From: Petrolisthes cinctipes
Lineage: Eukaryota; Arthropoda; Malacostraca; Decapoda; Porcellanidae
Length of the DNA stretch: 64,000 bases
Direction of reading: 5' to 3'
Assembly (NCBI GenBank): GCA_033782935.1
Contig: JAWQEG010000509.1
Coordinates: 248,001-312,000, forward strand
Shown: piece after piece, positions 43,126-55,369 of the stretch
Layout: the number at the start of each line of letters is the position of its first letter
Position numbering within the stretch: position 1 is the first letter of the stretch
Notes under the pieces: generated by a model
What the model saw: only the letters and a program-made list of their open reading frames with translations
Databases searched by the model: none
What the model was told of the DNA's origin: nothing
Position numbers and translations under genes: made by a program

Positions 43126-43717
43126 AACATGAATATTATCTAATACCAAAGACTCACTCACACAACAAACAACAAAATTAATGTCACTCAACTGTGTGTG
43201 TGTGTGTGTGTTGCTATGTGAGTAACGTATGTCTAGTCGCATATATTTATCAATGAATGTGTGTGTGTGTGTGTGTGTGTAACGTAGGCCTATGTGTGTG
43301 TGCATTCGTATATTCTCATGACTGTGTGTGTGTGTGTGCAACGTAGGCGTATGTGTGTCTGTATTCGTATATTCTCATAATTGTGTGTGTGTGTGTGTGT
43401 GTGTGTCTTCTTCAGTTATTCCTGTGTTCATTGCATAAAAAAAAAAATATAATTTATAATGTCAAGTTAGTATGAGAACTGGAGTAAAAACCAGCAAAGT
43501 GAATATCCAACAACTCTTCCTCTACCTACACTCCTTTCCAACTTTGATATAAAAGCTCAAAGTCTTTTTTACCTTAAACTTTACTACACACTGTCACCCA
43601 GTCACTCATTATATCAGATCTATAGAAACTCTGCTTTTCCATCAGAGCTCAACCTCTTACCTCTTCAACTAGACTCCATTTCAGACTTTACTCCAACTTT
43701 TACTAAACTATTCAGAC

Positions 43718-43787
43718 TATCCCCTACTCCCGCACCCCCCTAACCCCCCCCCCCCAAGCCTGTCCCCCTATTCCCGCACCCCCTTAA
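43718..43787. mobile_element. T1 family, copy 2, only one arm
   Basis: Only the C-rich arm remains (43718-43783), followed by TTAA at 43784-43787. The same neighbour (block c) lies beside copy 6 at 57.8-58.0 kb, so both may descend from one insertion that preceded the block duplication. Confidence 0.75.
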
Positions 43788-44150
43788 TTAAAGGATAATG
43801 GTTTGGGTTATCGTATTTCATAAAAGGAATTTAAGTCGGCTGTTAAATTTCTCATTCCTTCCCATTCTTCCTTCAACCCTTCCCATTCTTCCTTCAACCC
43901 TTCCCATTCTTCCTTCAACCCTTCCCATTCTCTTTCCAACCCTTCCTATTCTTCCTTCAACCCTTCCCATTTTCCCAGCCAAGGAGAATAGGAAAATGAT
44001 GGACCTAATTAAATTTCCTAAAATTTGACGTCCACTTGTCATCCAAATTATAATGAAACGAGACATTGACGAGTGTGTAAACTATGATATTTGGGTTTGT
44101 TGTTGTACTATAAGATTATACAAACCATATAACACGTGTTAGACTCGTAG
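43788..44150 (-). repeat. Block c, inverted duplicate of 57405-57768
   Basis: The block contains a 21-bp minisatellite (unit CTTCAACCCTTCCCATTCTT plus C, about five copies). On the minus strand an 82-codon frame (44066-43818) starts MSRFIIIWMTSGRQI and continues in the array as repeated MGRVEGR. The inverted duplicate has a matching 72-codon frame starting at 57488. The function is unknown and it may be a chance frame kept open by the 21-bp period. Confidence 0.8.
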
Positions 44151-44373
44151 AGGGGGGTGCGGGAATAGGGGACAGGCTTGGAGGGGGGTTAGGGGGGTGT
44201 GGGAATAGGGGACAGGCTTGGAAGGGGGTTAGGGGGGTGCGGGAATAGATTACAGGCTTTATACCCACCCCAAGCCTGTCCCCCTTATTCCCGCACCCCC
44301 CAAGCCTTTCCCTCTATTCCTGCACCCCCCAGTTCCCCCCCCAACCCTGTCCCCTACTCCCGCACCCCCTTAA
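44151..44373. mobile_element. T1 family, copy 3, right TTAA only
   Basis: Body 44152-44369, TTAA at 44370-44373. The left border joins directly to GACTCGTAG. The duplicate block at 57390-57420 lacks the element and shows a single TTAA at the corresponding place, with about 10-15 bp that are missing on the left side here. Confidence 0.8.
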
Positions 44374-44480
44374 CACTAAAATAATGTCATTCGGTTTCAG
44401 CCAATCAGCGATAATCTTAAGTATTGATTTTTTGAGGTGGGCCAATCAGAGCGAGTTACAATAAGCGCTTAATTTGAACT
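44374..44480 (+). repeat. Block d, inverted duplicate of 57275-57398
   Basis: About 105 bp, including CCAATCAGCGATAATCTTAA. It is contiguous with block c in the right-hand copy, but here the T1 element separates the two. Confidence 0.8.
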
Positions 44481-44484
44481 GTTA

Positions 44485-44489
<5 letters not shown>

Positions 44490-44553
<64 letters not shown>
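44490..44553. repeat. (GA)n microsatellite
   Basis: About 32 GA units beside block d. Confidence 0.95.
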
Positions 44554-44557
<4 letters not shown>

Positions 44558-44732
44558 AATAGTACAGGAGCTGTTGTATATACAGTCGTGGTCAATAATA
44601 ATCATCCACATATGGGTATCTCTAACACATGTATACATACATACATACAGTCGTGGTCAATAATAATCATCCACAAATGGGTATCTCAAACAATTTACTG
44701 TCTAATGTTTTCACTTTCACATAGGATGTTAG

Positions 44733-44767
44733 TAGTAGTAGTAGTGGCAGTAGTAGTAGTAGTAGTA

Positions 44768-44804
<37 letters not shown>

Positions 44805-44815
44805 TGGACAGTCAG
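44733..44815. repeat. (AGT)n microsatellite
   Basis: AGT repeats with GGCAGT and GGT variants. Confidence 0.9.
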
Positions 44816-44984
44816 TGGCAGAAGTCCTGTTGCCTCACCTGCTGCTTCACAGAGGTAAACAAACAATGTTCATAGACTCGAGAAATACACATGTTTTCTA
44901 CACATAATAATCTCGAGTCTATGAACATCGTGTACCTCGGTGAAGCAAGTGAGGCCACAGGACTTTTGCCGCCGACTGGACACC

Positions 44985-45110
44985 ACTGTGAGAAGGCTGT
45001 TATTAAAATACCACCGACACTTTCCTTTCCATCTTACAAATAAACCAATCTCAAATCAAAATTTAATCTTACAACAACAACACCTTACGTCAACTCAACT
45101 CTCACCCATT
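44985..45110 (+). mobile_element. MITE family M1, partial copy
   Basis: Only the arm with CACCGACACTTTCC and CTTACGTCAACTCAAC remains. Confidence 0.6.
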
Positions 45111-45589
45111 TCTATCTTTACCAGCCAATATATTTCAGACTTCCTAACATCCTTTTCTCTATCTCTCTATCCCCTCCTTTCCTTCTCATCATTATTATTA
45201 TTATTATTATATAGGCCTAATATTTAACTGTTTTTTTTTTTTTAGTACAGTCATAATTTTGGTTTTGGATATATTTAATTTATATTTTTTATTTGTTTAG
45301 CATTTAAATATTAAAAAAAATTCATTTGCATTTTATTATTATTTTTTTTATTATTTTTATCTTTATCTTCCATTTATTATTCGTTTATTTTCATTTTATT
45401 TCCACATTCTTTTCACTTTTTATTATTTTTAAGTTTTACTTTTTTAACTAAATTTATCAATGACACACCAAAGGATTAAAAAACAAGCAATGTATATTTT
45501 AATTTTTATTGAAAAAAAAACTAAAAAAATGAAAAACTAAATCTGTAGAAAAATGAAAAAAAATGTAAAAACAAAAGAAAAAAATATTG

Positions 45590-46075
45590 TTTTGAAATCT
45601 GTAAAGGAAATTATTGTATTAAAACCTGTAAAAAAAAGTTATTGTATTAAAACCTGTAATTTTTTTTATTGTATTAAAATCTGTAAAAAAAGTTATTGTA
45701 TTAAAACCTGTAGATGAAGTTATTGCATTAAAATCTGTAAAAATGTTATTGTATTAAAATCTGTAAAAAATGTTATTGTATTAAAATCTGTAAAAAATTT
45801 TTTATTAAAATCTGTAAAAAAAAATTTATTAAAATCTAAATAAAAAGTATTAAAATCTAAATAAAAAGTATTAAAATCTGTAAAAAAAATGTATTAAAAT
45901 CTGTAAAAAAAGTATTAAAATCTGTAAAAAAAATGTATTAATATCTGTAAAATAATGTTATTGTATTAAAATCTGTAGAGGAAGTTATTGCATTAAAATC
46001 TGTAAAAAAAAATTATTGCATAAAACCTGTAAAAAATGTATTAAAATCTGTAAAAGAAGTTATTGTATTATTTTG
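45590..46075 (+). repeat. Degenerate minisatellite around TATTAAAATCTGTAAAAA
   Basis: About 20 units of 18-30 bp with A-run length variation. No coding potential. Confidence 0.85.
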
Positions 46076-46124
46076 GAACTACTGGTTAAAATACTCACCA
46101 TTTTATAACAGACGATGTGAAGGC

Positions 46125-46160
46125 GATGGTAGTAATAGTGGTGGTAGTAGTAGTAGTGGC

Positions 46161-46222
<62 letters not shown>

Positions 46223-46268
46223 TGGTAGTAGTGGTAGTAGTAGTAGTAGTGGCAGTAGTAGTAGTGGC

Positions 46269-46315
<47 letters not shown>

Positions 46316-46352
46316 TAGTAGTAGTGGCAGTAGTAGTAGTAGTAGTAGTGGC

Positions 46353-46387
<35 letters not shown>

Positions 46388-46417
46388 CAGTAGTAGTAGT
46401 AGTAGTAGTAGTAGTAC
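46125..46417. repeat. (AGT)n microsatellite with AGTGGC interruptions
   Basis: About 95 triplets. Long frames of one residue (Val, Tyr/His or Leu) in both orientations are artefacts. Confidence 0.95.
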
Positions 46418-46729
46418 ATCAACCAACAGCCGAAGTGAAAAATAAATATATATGTCATGGATTAATAATTATACCTATAATTTTTATTACATAGTTTAAT
46501 TGTTACTGTTAAATGAATACAAAAAATTACTCCAAAGGTTTTATTTAAATATTTGTTAAGTGTAATTAAGTGTAAGTTTAATCATGAATTGTTATGAAGT
46601 CCAAAATCTAAATAAATGATCAAATTGTATAAAGTTTTAATTATTTAAAGTTTTAATTTAAAAACTATGTTTGATTTAAACATCAACATAAAAATACTTA
46701 AATCAAACAAAAGATATTGGGTCCATTCC

Positions 46730-46820
46730 ACAGTGGTTGGTATTGGTTTGTAAGCACACAAAGCTTTTGGTTGGTCAGCTTACAAACCAATAGCACTGTG
46801 TAATGTAGAGGGTAGTACAG
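46730..46820. mobile_element. Hairpin MITE family M3, short copy
   Basis: GGGTCCATTCCACAGTGGTT at the left and its inverse (with changes) at the right surround about 15 bp. The longer family member is at 51628-51870. Confidence 0.7.
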
Positions 46821-47516
46821 TACTAACCTGGTCTGATGACACCGAGCCCTCTCCAGAGGACCCGGCGATGACCACACCCTCTACACAGGGTGTGGCCAAC
46901 AGCAACTGTAGGGGGGCAATTACATGTTGCAAGTTGCCTTGCATTAGTTATACATGTGCAAGTTGCCTTGCGTTAGTAAAATACATATATATATATATAA
47001 TCAAATACATCATAACAATTTATTAATACAATACAATACATACATATTTATATAATCAAATACATCCTAACAATTTATTAATACAATACAATACATATAT
47101 ATATATATATAATTAAATACAATTACAATTTTATTAAAATCCTGACATTGTACATTCTAATTATACACAAGGATGAGAGACAAAACTGTCTCTCATCCTT
47201 GGTAATACATACACACACAAATACAATACACATACACACACACACACACTCATACACGCCAGCCATGCTCCCTCGTTGCAACCTGTAGTAGTAATAGTAG
47301 TAGTAATAGTAGTGGTAGTAGTGGTAGTGGTAGTAGTAGTAGTAGTAGTAACACACACACATCCAATGTATGTCTGTAAAGAAAAGAGAAAAGTATAAAT
47401 TATTTTGTTCCAACATTTAATAATGTCAGAACACAGTATATAATTTATACTCTTAGTACATTGTAGTGTGTTGATTCCCACAAAGTATGTCAGGAAACAA
47501 ACACCACCTGATTAAC

Positions 47517-47570
47517 AATAATAATAATAATAATAATAATAATGATAATAATAATAATAATAATAATAAT
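47517..47570. repeat. (AAT)n microsatellite
   Basis: About 17 triplets with one GAT variant. Confidence 0.9.
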
Positions 47571-47689
47571 TGTGGCCTGTTGTTGTTGTTGTTTGGATGA
47601 ATACACAGTTGTTGTTGTAGATTTACCAACAACACAACAATCTCTCCTTAAGACAACACAAAGAATAATAATATTGTATAAACATATAG

Positions 47690-47812
<123 letters not shown>

Positions 47813-47954
47813 CATATAGATGTCAATGTAGATTAAAAAGTATATGGTAATGATATAAATTGAAAAGTACACAAATAATATTGAGTTTATAAAGATAAAC
47901 ATATTATAGAGTATATTTATAGCATATCATATCATGTATAAATATTATAGCCCC

Positions 47955-48478
47955 CAGACTCCCTGGTCCAGTAAGCTGTGGTCCCATTACCCTGGGATGT
48001 GCTTCAGTAGTCCAGACATATAGGGACATACAGACATATACAGACATATAGGGACATACAGACATAAACAGACATATAGGGACATACAGACTCCCTGGTC
48101 CAGTAAGCTGTGGTCCCATTACCCTGGGATGTGCTTCAGTAGTCCAGGCATATAGGGACATACAGACATATACAGACATATAGGGACATACAGACATATA
48201 CAGACATATAGGACCATACAGACTCCCTGGTCCAGTAAGCTGTGGTCCCATTACCCTGGGATGTGCATCAGTAGTCCAGGCATATAGCGACATACAGACA
48301 TATACAGACATATAGGACCATACAGACATATAGGGACATACAGACATATAGGGACATACAGACATATAGGGACATACAGACATATAGGGACATACAGACA
48401 TATAGGGACATACAGACATATAGGGACATACAGACATATAGGGACATACAGACATATAGGGACATACAGACATATAAA
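47955..48478 (+). repeat. Minisatellite with 18-bp and about 132-bp periods
   Basis: The base unit is TATAGGGACATACAGACA. Three copies of a longer unit that includes CCCTGGTCCAGTAAGCTGTG start near 47958, 48089 and 48221, so a higher-order repeat is superimposed. Confidence 0.9.
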
Positions 48479-48518
48479 TATATATATAAATATACCTAAT
48501 GATATAAATGGAATGAAA

Positions 48519-48557
<39 letters not shown>

Positions 48558-48799
48558 CCTTGTGATGGCTTGGGTGGGCTGTGTGTGTGTGTGTGTGTGT
48601 GTGTGTCGGTGGCTGTACATTAGAGTGCTGTCATTCTTCCAAAGTACTGTATGTCACACAACAACAACAGAACAAATGGTCCTGGAGTGGGGGCGTCTAC
48701 GTCGTGGGACACCCCCTTCCCCCCAAGGGCTGCCAAGGAAGGAAGCTACGGGGGGGCCAAACCGCCACAAAATCTCCCCGCCCCCCATCAAGGAGGCGG

Positions 48800-49440
48800 T
48801 AACCTGTTGACTGAAACATCTTGGTAGAGTAAAAAGTTAAACACATATAACAACACACAACCAACACCATTCTCCCTCACAACACCACCCCATCAACAAA
48901 CATAATGGTAATCTGTTGACTGAAATATCTTGGTAGCTTAAAAAGTTACACACATATATATAACACACAACCAACACCATTCTCCCTCACTGCCTTTTGT
49001 GGGTGCCAGCACGGTCGAGTTAGTAAGGTCTGTGGGCCAGCTGTACACTCGTGATACATAATTTCTGACCAGAGTGTGAGGAGCAGAAAGCTTCGAATCA
49101 CCTGGTATTGTTCATTTCCCCACCCAGTACACCTACAGAGGCTGAGTTCGAATGCAGGGTATGTGTGTGTGGTGCCTGCCGTTCGTCTCTGGTCAGAAAT
49201 CACGAGTGTACACCAAGTGCGCATACCGTCAGCTGAGCCCACATACACAGGTCGGTTGTAAGCATTAGCACGGACTATGGACTGCTCGGACTCTGGACTG
49301 CTCGGACTCTGGACTGCTCGGACTCTGGACTGCTGCTGGGACACACAGTCTGGCCAACAACACCAACCCATCAACAAACATAATGGTAATCTGTTGACTG
49401 AAATATCTTTGTAGAGTAATTAGTAGCCTTACCAACCAAC
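48800..49440. repeat. Dispersed direct repeat around GTAATCTGTTGACTGAAATA
   Basis: Three partial copies near 48799, 48907 and 49386, each followed by TCTTGGTAG(A)GT-like and CACACAACCAACACCATTCT-like segments. The MITE at 49046-49208 lies between the second and third. Confidence 0.75.
49046..49208. mobile_element. Tc1-type MITE, 163 bp, TA on both sides
   Basis: Left end CACTCGTGATACATAATTTC, right end on the other strand CACTCGTGATTTCTGACCAG. TA is at 49044-49045 and 49209-49210. A single related end may be at about 54067-54090. Confidence 0.75.
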
Positions 49441-49911
49441 ACCATGAAGCTCCACTGTGTGTGTGTGTGTGTCTGTCTGTCTGTGTGTGTGTGTGTGTAT
49501 GTCTGTCTGTGTGTGTGTGTGTGTATGTCACCATCTAGTATGACACATATGAATCACACACACACATACATACAAACCAACACTTCATCTCAGCACTTCT
49601 CAACAACAACAAGAGTCCCAGTCCATCCTAGAAATAATAAAGAAAAGAAAATACACATATATAACACATATATAACACACATATATATATATATAACACA
49701 TATATATAACACATATATATATAACACACATATATATATAACACATGTACTACTACTACTACTAATAATAATAATATTAATATTAATAATAATTACAAAT
49801 GTTAATAGTACTGTTAGTGTTATTATTATTGTTATTGGAGTTATTTTTAGTGTTATTGTTATTAGTGTTGTTATTGAGTTATTTTTTATTGGTGTTAGGT
49901 TTGTTAGTTGT

Positions 49912-50013
<102 letters not shown>

Positions 50014-50171
50014 ACACACACAGAGACAGACAGAGACACAGACACGGACAGAGACAGATAGAGACACAGACCCAGACAGACAGACACAACGAGAGAGAGA
50101 GACACACAGACATAGAGACACACACACACACCCTGACAGACAGACACAACGAGACACATACACACACACAC

Positions 50172-50343
50172 AACAATAAGAAATATTAACGTTGTATTCA
50201 TAATTTATCTAATAATGAAATATATGTTGATAAGTTAATTAATAATCATTAGCGTCATTAAATATGGGCCCTATATTGACCAAAGCTAAAGGTGATAATT
50301 AAGTAAAGGTAAATTATGAATACAACGTTAATACTTCTTATTG
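50172..50343. mobile_element. Hairpin MITE family M2, copy 1
   Basis: Ends are CAATAAGAAATATTAACGTT and its near inverse, with TA after the right end. The inner arms are complementary over about 50 bp. A second copy is at 53851-54040. Both copies lie next to dinucleotide microsatellites. Confidence 0.8.
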
Positions 50344-50385
50344 TAGTGTGTGTGTGTGTGTGTGTGTGTATCACTCTCTCTATGT

Positions 50386-50740
50386 AATATACAACAACAT
50401 CTGTGTGTGTGTGTGGTAAGATGACTCTGTTGTTTGGTATTGGTCAGCCACCATCAAATAACCACCAACATATTCCTTCCATCGTAGCAAATATCTTGGT
50501 AATAAAGAACAACACGTGTATGATTTTGCAGCACCTCATAAAAATAATTGAGGGGGTTGAGTTGACATAAGGTGTTGTATGATTATATATTGATATGATA
50601 CTGATTTATTTGTACGATGGAAGGAAAGTGTTGGTGGATATTTGATTGTGGCTGTACCAATACCATGACTCCATAGACAAACAACAGAGTCGTCTTATCA
50701 GTACCACACACACACACACACACACACACATGTTGTTGTA
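50386..50740. mobile_element. MITE family M1 copy inside a longer hairpin (includes block beta prime start)
   Basis: The M1 core (50445-50654) is enclosed by further inverted sequence: CAACAACAT, a GT run, GACTCTGTTGTTTG on the left, and the inverse on the right. The same outer sequence lies left of the M1 copy at 38292. Confidence 0.75.
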
Positions 50741-50880
50741 TATGCTTACTGTGCCTTCTTTCCTTCTGTTATCTTGGTGTTTGTTGTCTCTCTTATCTTT
50801 TCTTTTCTCCCTCGTTTCTGGGTAGGATGGTCTGGTCTTCCTTCATCCTCATCCAACCACACCAATCTATCGGAAAATAA
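50655..50880 (-). repeat. Block beta prime, inverted duplicate of 38060-38291
   Basis: Reverse complement of 38060-38291, up to the AATCTATCGGAAAATAA end. Confidence 0.8.
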
Positions 50881-51149
50881 CCTTTTGGTTAGAAATTCTC
50901 GGTGCAGAGTTCAATCCGAACCCCAACCTCGTCAAACAATAAGTTTTGCCCTTGTATCTCACCAGCTGGTATGTACCTCCACAACTTATCTGACACATGA
51001 ATTTGTAGATAGGTGGATTTCCAATGTACAATAGTAGAGGCTGGTGTGGTGTACCTCTCTGGACACACACGTCAGTGACATCATCACCCCGTGTGGCACA
51101 TCACCTGGCAAACAATGACACATGACAACTGAAATCAGTACACAGGGAT

Positions 51150-52265
51150 ATTAACTCTATGATTAATAAGTGTAAAAACCATTACAAAGGAAAAATTGAA
51201 AATATGTTGGAGTAATCCAAAAGGTGCATGGGATGGTTTGTGGAAATTAACTGGTAGGCTATGTATAAAAAGAAGGAACAGCCAGACGTGAACAATGTTT
51301 GGGACTTTGGTAATGAATTAAATTACTTTTATTCAAGATTTGATGTACAGGATTTTTAGGCAGAAATTAATACCATATGCCAATCTTTGTCTACTAAGAA
51401 TGACTCATCTATTATAATAAAAGAAGAGGATGTAATTGAGAGCTTAAATAGGGTTAAAATTGGCAAAGCGGGAGGGCCTGATAAAATAAATGATAGGATG
51501 CTTAGACTGTGTAAAAACCAACTCTCAAATATTCTTTGTAAAATATTCCAGCAGTCTGCTATACCTAAAATATGGAAAACTTGTGAAATTGTTCCAGTGC
51601 CAAAGAAACCAAACCCTACTTGTCAAAGGGTCGATTCCACAGTGGTTGGTATTGGTTTGTAAGCACGCAAACGAAAGAATGTTAGCCTTGTAAATGACTT
51701 ATAGGTGAATTATTTAATGAATCTGATGAATAATCTATACAGTGATCATCATTATCTAATTGTTTGATAGATTTTGTGAATGTGGATACTCAGCGTTTGG
51801 AAAATAATGAAGCCTTACAAGTGCGGTTGGTTGGGAAGCTAACAAACAAATACCACTGTGGAATCTACCCATAATGATTATATATAGGCCTGTGGCACTT
51901 ACGTCAATACTTATGAAATAACTTGAATATATTGTTAAAAAGGTATTGATATAACAAACTAGTGATTTTATGGATGACTGTCTTGTAGTTTGTACATGTC
52001 AAGAACCGATCGATGTGTGGAGGACGCTACGTTATTGGTTATTAATTAATTATGTATTGAGTCATGTAGAAGATAGTGTTATAAGCAGATCAACTAAATA
52101 CTACGGTATGCTAAAATTCTCTTTGTTGTTGATTTCAGTAATGCCTTCAACACAATACAACCACAGTCTGGGGAACTACAACAACAACACAATACAACCA
52201 CAGTCTGGGGAACAACAACAACAACAACAACAACAACACAATACAACCTCTTGTACTGATGTGAC
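51150..52265 (+). pseudogene. Non-LTR (CR1-like) reverse transcriptase fragment, interrupted by a MITE
   Basis: The reading shows AWDGLWKLTG, then a frame with FYSRFDVQDF, then SLNRVKIGKAGGPDKINDRM, the conserved finger region preceding the polymerase, and IVPVPKKPNP. The M3 MITE at 51628-51870 breaks the text here. After it come NDY and RPVALTSILMK, and near 52120-52165 FVVDFSNAFNTIQP, which is motif A with its catalytic Asp. An (AAC)n expansion at 52205-52240 and a T1 element follow. Motifs B and C are absent. Confidence 0.8.
51628..51870. mobile_element. Hairpin MITE family M3, long copy, inside the CR1-like fragment
   Basis: Ends GGGTCGATTCCACAGTGG and, inverted, GGGTAGATTCCACAGTGG. 243 bp. 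It lies within the reverse transcriptase text between PKKPNP and NDY. I could not identify a clear target duplication. Confidence 0.8.
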
Positions 52266-52283
52266 AACTTATATAGATGAAGG

Positions 52284-52789
52284 TTAAGGGGGTGCGGGAA
52301 TAGGGGGACAGGCTGGGGGGGGGGGTTTAGGGGGTTGCGGGAGTAGGGAACAGGCTTTGGGGGGGTTTAGGGGGGTGCGAAAATAGGGGGACAGGCTGGG
52401 GGGGGGCTAGGGGGGTGCGGGAGTAGGGAACAGGCTTGGGGGGGTTTAGGGGTTGCAGGAGTAGGGGACAGGCTTGGGGGGGGGGGTTAGGGGGGTGCGG
52501 GAGTAGGGAACAGGCTTAGGGGGTTTTTGGGGGGTGCGGGAATAGGGAACAGGCTTGGGGGGGGTCAAGGGGGGTGCGGGAATAGAGGACAGGCTTTCTA
52601 CTCACCCCAAGCCTGTCCCCCTATTCCCGCACCCCCCCCCCCCCCAAGCCTGTCCCCTACTCCCGCACCCCCCTAAACCCCCCCAAGCCTGTTCCTTACT
52701 CCCGCACCCCCCTAACCCCCCCTCCCCAGCCTGTCCCCCTCTTCCCGCACCCCCCAAGCCTGTCCCCTACCCCCCCCCCACCCCTTTAA
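52284..52789. mobile_element. T1 family, copy 4, multi-unit, TTAA on both sides
   Basis: The largest copy (body 52288-52785). The left part holds seven or eight G-rich units, the right part four C-rich ones, with the hinge at about 52590-52612. TTAA occurs at 52284-52287 and 52786-52789. Confidence 0.85.
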
Positions 52790-52869
52790 TGCCAATATTA
52801 TACTCTGGATATATGCATTGTTTACCAAAAGAATGGATGTGTTCTGTCGCCAATTTTTTTTGCACTTTA

Positions 52870-53045
52870 TTGGAAAGACACAGAGAAAGAGAGACACACA
52901 GATAGAGACAGAGAGAGAGAGAGAGACAGACATACACAGAGAAAGAGAGACACACACACAGACCGAGAAAGAGAGACATACACACACACAGACCGAGAAA
53001 GAGAGACATACAGACAGAGAAAGAGAGAGAGAGAAAGAGACATGC

Positions 53046-53086
<41 letters not shown>

Positions 53087-53335
53087 CAGACAGAGAGAGA
53101 GAGAGAGACAGACATACAGAGAGAGAGAGACACACACACAGACCGAGAAAGAGAGAGACATACAGACAGAGAAAGAGAGAGAGAGAGACAGACAGAGAAA
53201 GAGAGAAAGACAGACACACAGAGAGAGAAAGAGAGAGAGAGACAGACATACACAAAGACAGAGAGACAGACATACACAAAGAGAGAGAAACAGACACAGA
53301 GAGAGAGAGAGAAAGAGAGAGAGACATACACAGAG
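52870..53335. repeat. GA/CAGA/CACA compound microsatellite
   Basis: Long purine-rich tract with AGAC, ACAC and GAAAGAGA variants. The long Ser/Leu/Val/Cys frames on the minus strand and Arg/Glu/Thr frames on the plus strand are repeat artefacts. Confidence 0.95.
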
Positions 53336-53392
53336 AAAAAGATTACTTGCCACTGTCTAATCAGTACCAATAACTTGTGTTCCAATACTGAC

Positions 53393-53553
53393 TTAAGGGG
53401 GAAGTTTTGTGTTGGTAATTCTGGAGCAACTGAATCCTCCAAACAATTCCAAGCAACAGAACATCATTATTTTTGCTCTTCTGGTCCTGTTTCCTGGCAT
53501 ATTTTGGAGGAATCGAGGCACTCCAATGTAACAAAAACGAATTACCACCTTAA
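53393..53553 (+). mobile_element. T2 family, second copy with TTAA on both sides
   Basis: Body 53397-53549. Nearly the same length and ends as 39246-39399. Confidence 0.75.
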
Positions 53554-53800
53554 ACTACAGGGAGGAAGTTAATGATTTTACCATATGGTTCAGGAAAATT
53601 ATCTTGAGCTGAATGTGGGAATATCAAAAGAAATGGTGGTTGTTGATTTTAGGAAGCAAACAGTAGAACACTTACCACTCTATATCAGTAATGAAATAGT
53701 TGGAAAAGTTTATGAATATACGCATTTTCATATTACACACACACACACACACACATAAAAAGTCCACAAATTTTATCTCTTCTCCCCACACGCTGGTAAG

Positions 53801-53850
<50 letters not shown>

Positions 53851-53852
<2 letters not shown>

Positions 53853-53959
53853 ATAAGAAGTATTAACGTTGTATTCATAATTTATCTAATAATGAAATAT
53901 CTGTTTGATAAGTTAATAATTATTAGTTTCAGTAAATATGGGCCCTATATTGACCAAAG

Positions 53960-53999
<40 letters not shown>

Positions 54000-54040
54000 G
54001 TAAAGGTAAATTATGAATACAAAATTAATACTTCTTATTG
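53851..54040. mobile_element. Hairpin MITE family M2, copy 2
   Basis: Same ends as 50172-50343. An (AAT)n tract at 53960-53999 lies in the loop side. It directly follows a (TC)n tract at 53797-53850. Confidence 0.8.
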
Positions 54041-54304
54041 TAGAGAGGTATTGTAGCCTGTGGTATGTACACTCGCGGTCAGAAATTGTGTTCTGATCCC
54101 TTGGCACGATGAATCGCAACTAGCCAAGCTTTGATGATTCGAACAAATGTGTGTTGTAGGGAGACGCACAGTTTTTCGAACCTTATAAAAAAAATTGTTA
54201 TATAAAAAAAATATATATATATAATTTTTTTTTTTTTTATATATAGTCACAGGTTTTAGTGGGCCAACATGGGATTTCCCATACACAAAGGAATACTGAA
54301 CAGT

Positions 54305-54480
54305 ACAGCCACAATCAAATAACCACCGACTCCTTCCTTCCCTCGTGCAAATAAATCAGTATCATATCAAAATATTATCATACAACACCTTACGTCAACT
54401 CAACCCCCTCAATTATTACTATGAGGTGCTGCAAACTCATACACGTGTTGTTCTTTATTACCAAGATATTACTACGACCG
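54305..54480 (+). mobile_element. MITE family M1, partial copy
   Basis: The left end CAGCCACAATCAAATAACCA and inner segments are present. The copy stops at AAGATATT near 54470-54480. Confidence 0.7.
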
Positions 54481-54989
54481 CAATATTTCCAGGATTAAAT
54501 GTTTCTGCTTCGACATTTAGATTAGTAGTAGGATGAAAGGAATGAATAGGAGCCATCTTTGACTGCTGCCCGACCTCACTTTCTAAATCCGAGAAGACCT
54601 TCTCCCTATATATCAGCGGCCTCTTCTATCTCTGCTTCTATAAATGTAACCTTTGTTTCTCCTTTTGAAGCGTGAACTCCTCCTCCTCCATTACCCACTT
54701 TCTCTCCAGTACCTTACTAAGCCTTCACCAATAAATACACTTTCCTAGCAGCTTCCATGGCCCATGTGACCCTCACTGTACTAGATAGTGAGCATTGATT
54801 CATTGATATTAGGCACCGCAACAGCGAGGTCATATAGCGCCAGAAAACGGTAATAGAGAGGTGAGACAGCAAACAGGAAGGAAATAGAAAAGAGAGACAG
54901 TTTAAGAACTGAAAGCTAGTGACTGGGGCCGAAGGGGCGCTAAAACCCTTAAAGTATTACACACATCACTAATACAGGCAATACCCACC

Positions 54990-55250
54990 TACGAGGTAGA
55001 TAGTGAGTATACAGACTTATGAGTCCTATACCTAACGTCTGTCAAACACTGTGGTCACCACTAATATGTTGACCATCTCTATAGTGAGTATACAGACTTA
55101 TGAGTCCTATACCTAACGTCTGTCAAACACTGTCGTCACCACTAATATGTTGACCATCTCTATAGTGAGTATACAGACTTATGAGTCCTATACCTAACGT
55201 CTGTCAAACACTGTCGTCACCACTAATATGTTGACCATCTCTATCTGCTT
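54990..55250 (-). repeat. 81-bp tandem repeat, about three copies
   Basis: Inverted counterpart of the array at 28321-28725. Confidence 0.9.
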
Positions 55251-55369
55251 CACACGGTCGTTCAGTTTCCTTTTGTCTGGATACAATTTTGTCAATATTA
55301 GCCATCAAGGTTTGGAAATCACTATCCTAACTCCGCCTCTAGCAATATCCGGAGCCGGTTAATTAAGAA

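Noticed and set aside
46060..46494. Poly-Val, poly-Leu and Tyr/His-rich frames as proteins
   Set aside because: They are translations of an (AGT)n microsatellite. The same reasoning removes the frames in (AT)n, (GA)n, (CA)n and (AAT)n tracts throughout.
47904..48620. A 238-codon frame with Met-Ser-Val-Cys-Pro-Tyr repeats
   Set aside because: It translates the 18-bp minisatellite, a multiple of three, and has no non-repeat domain.
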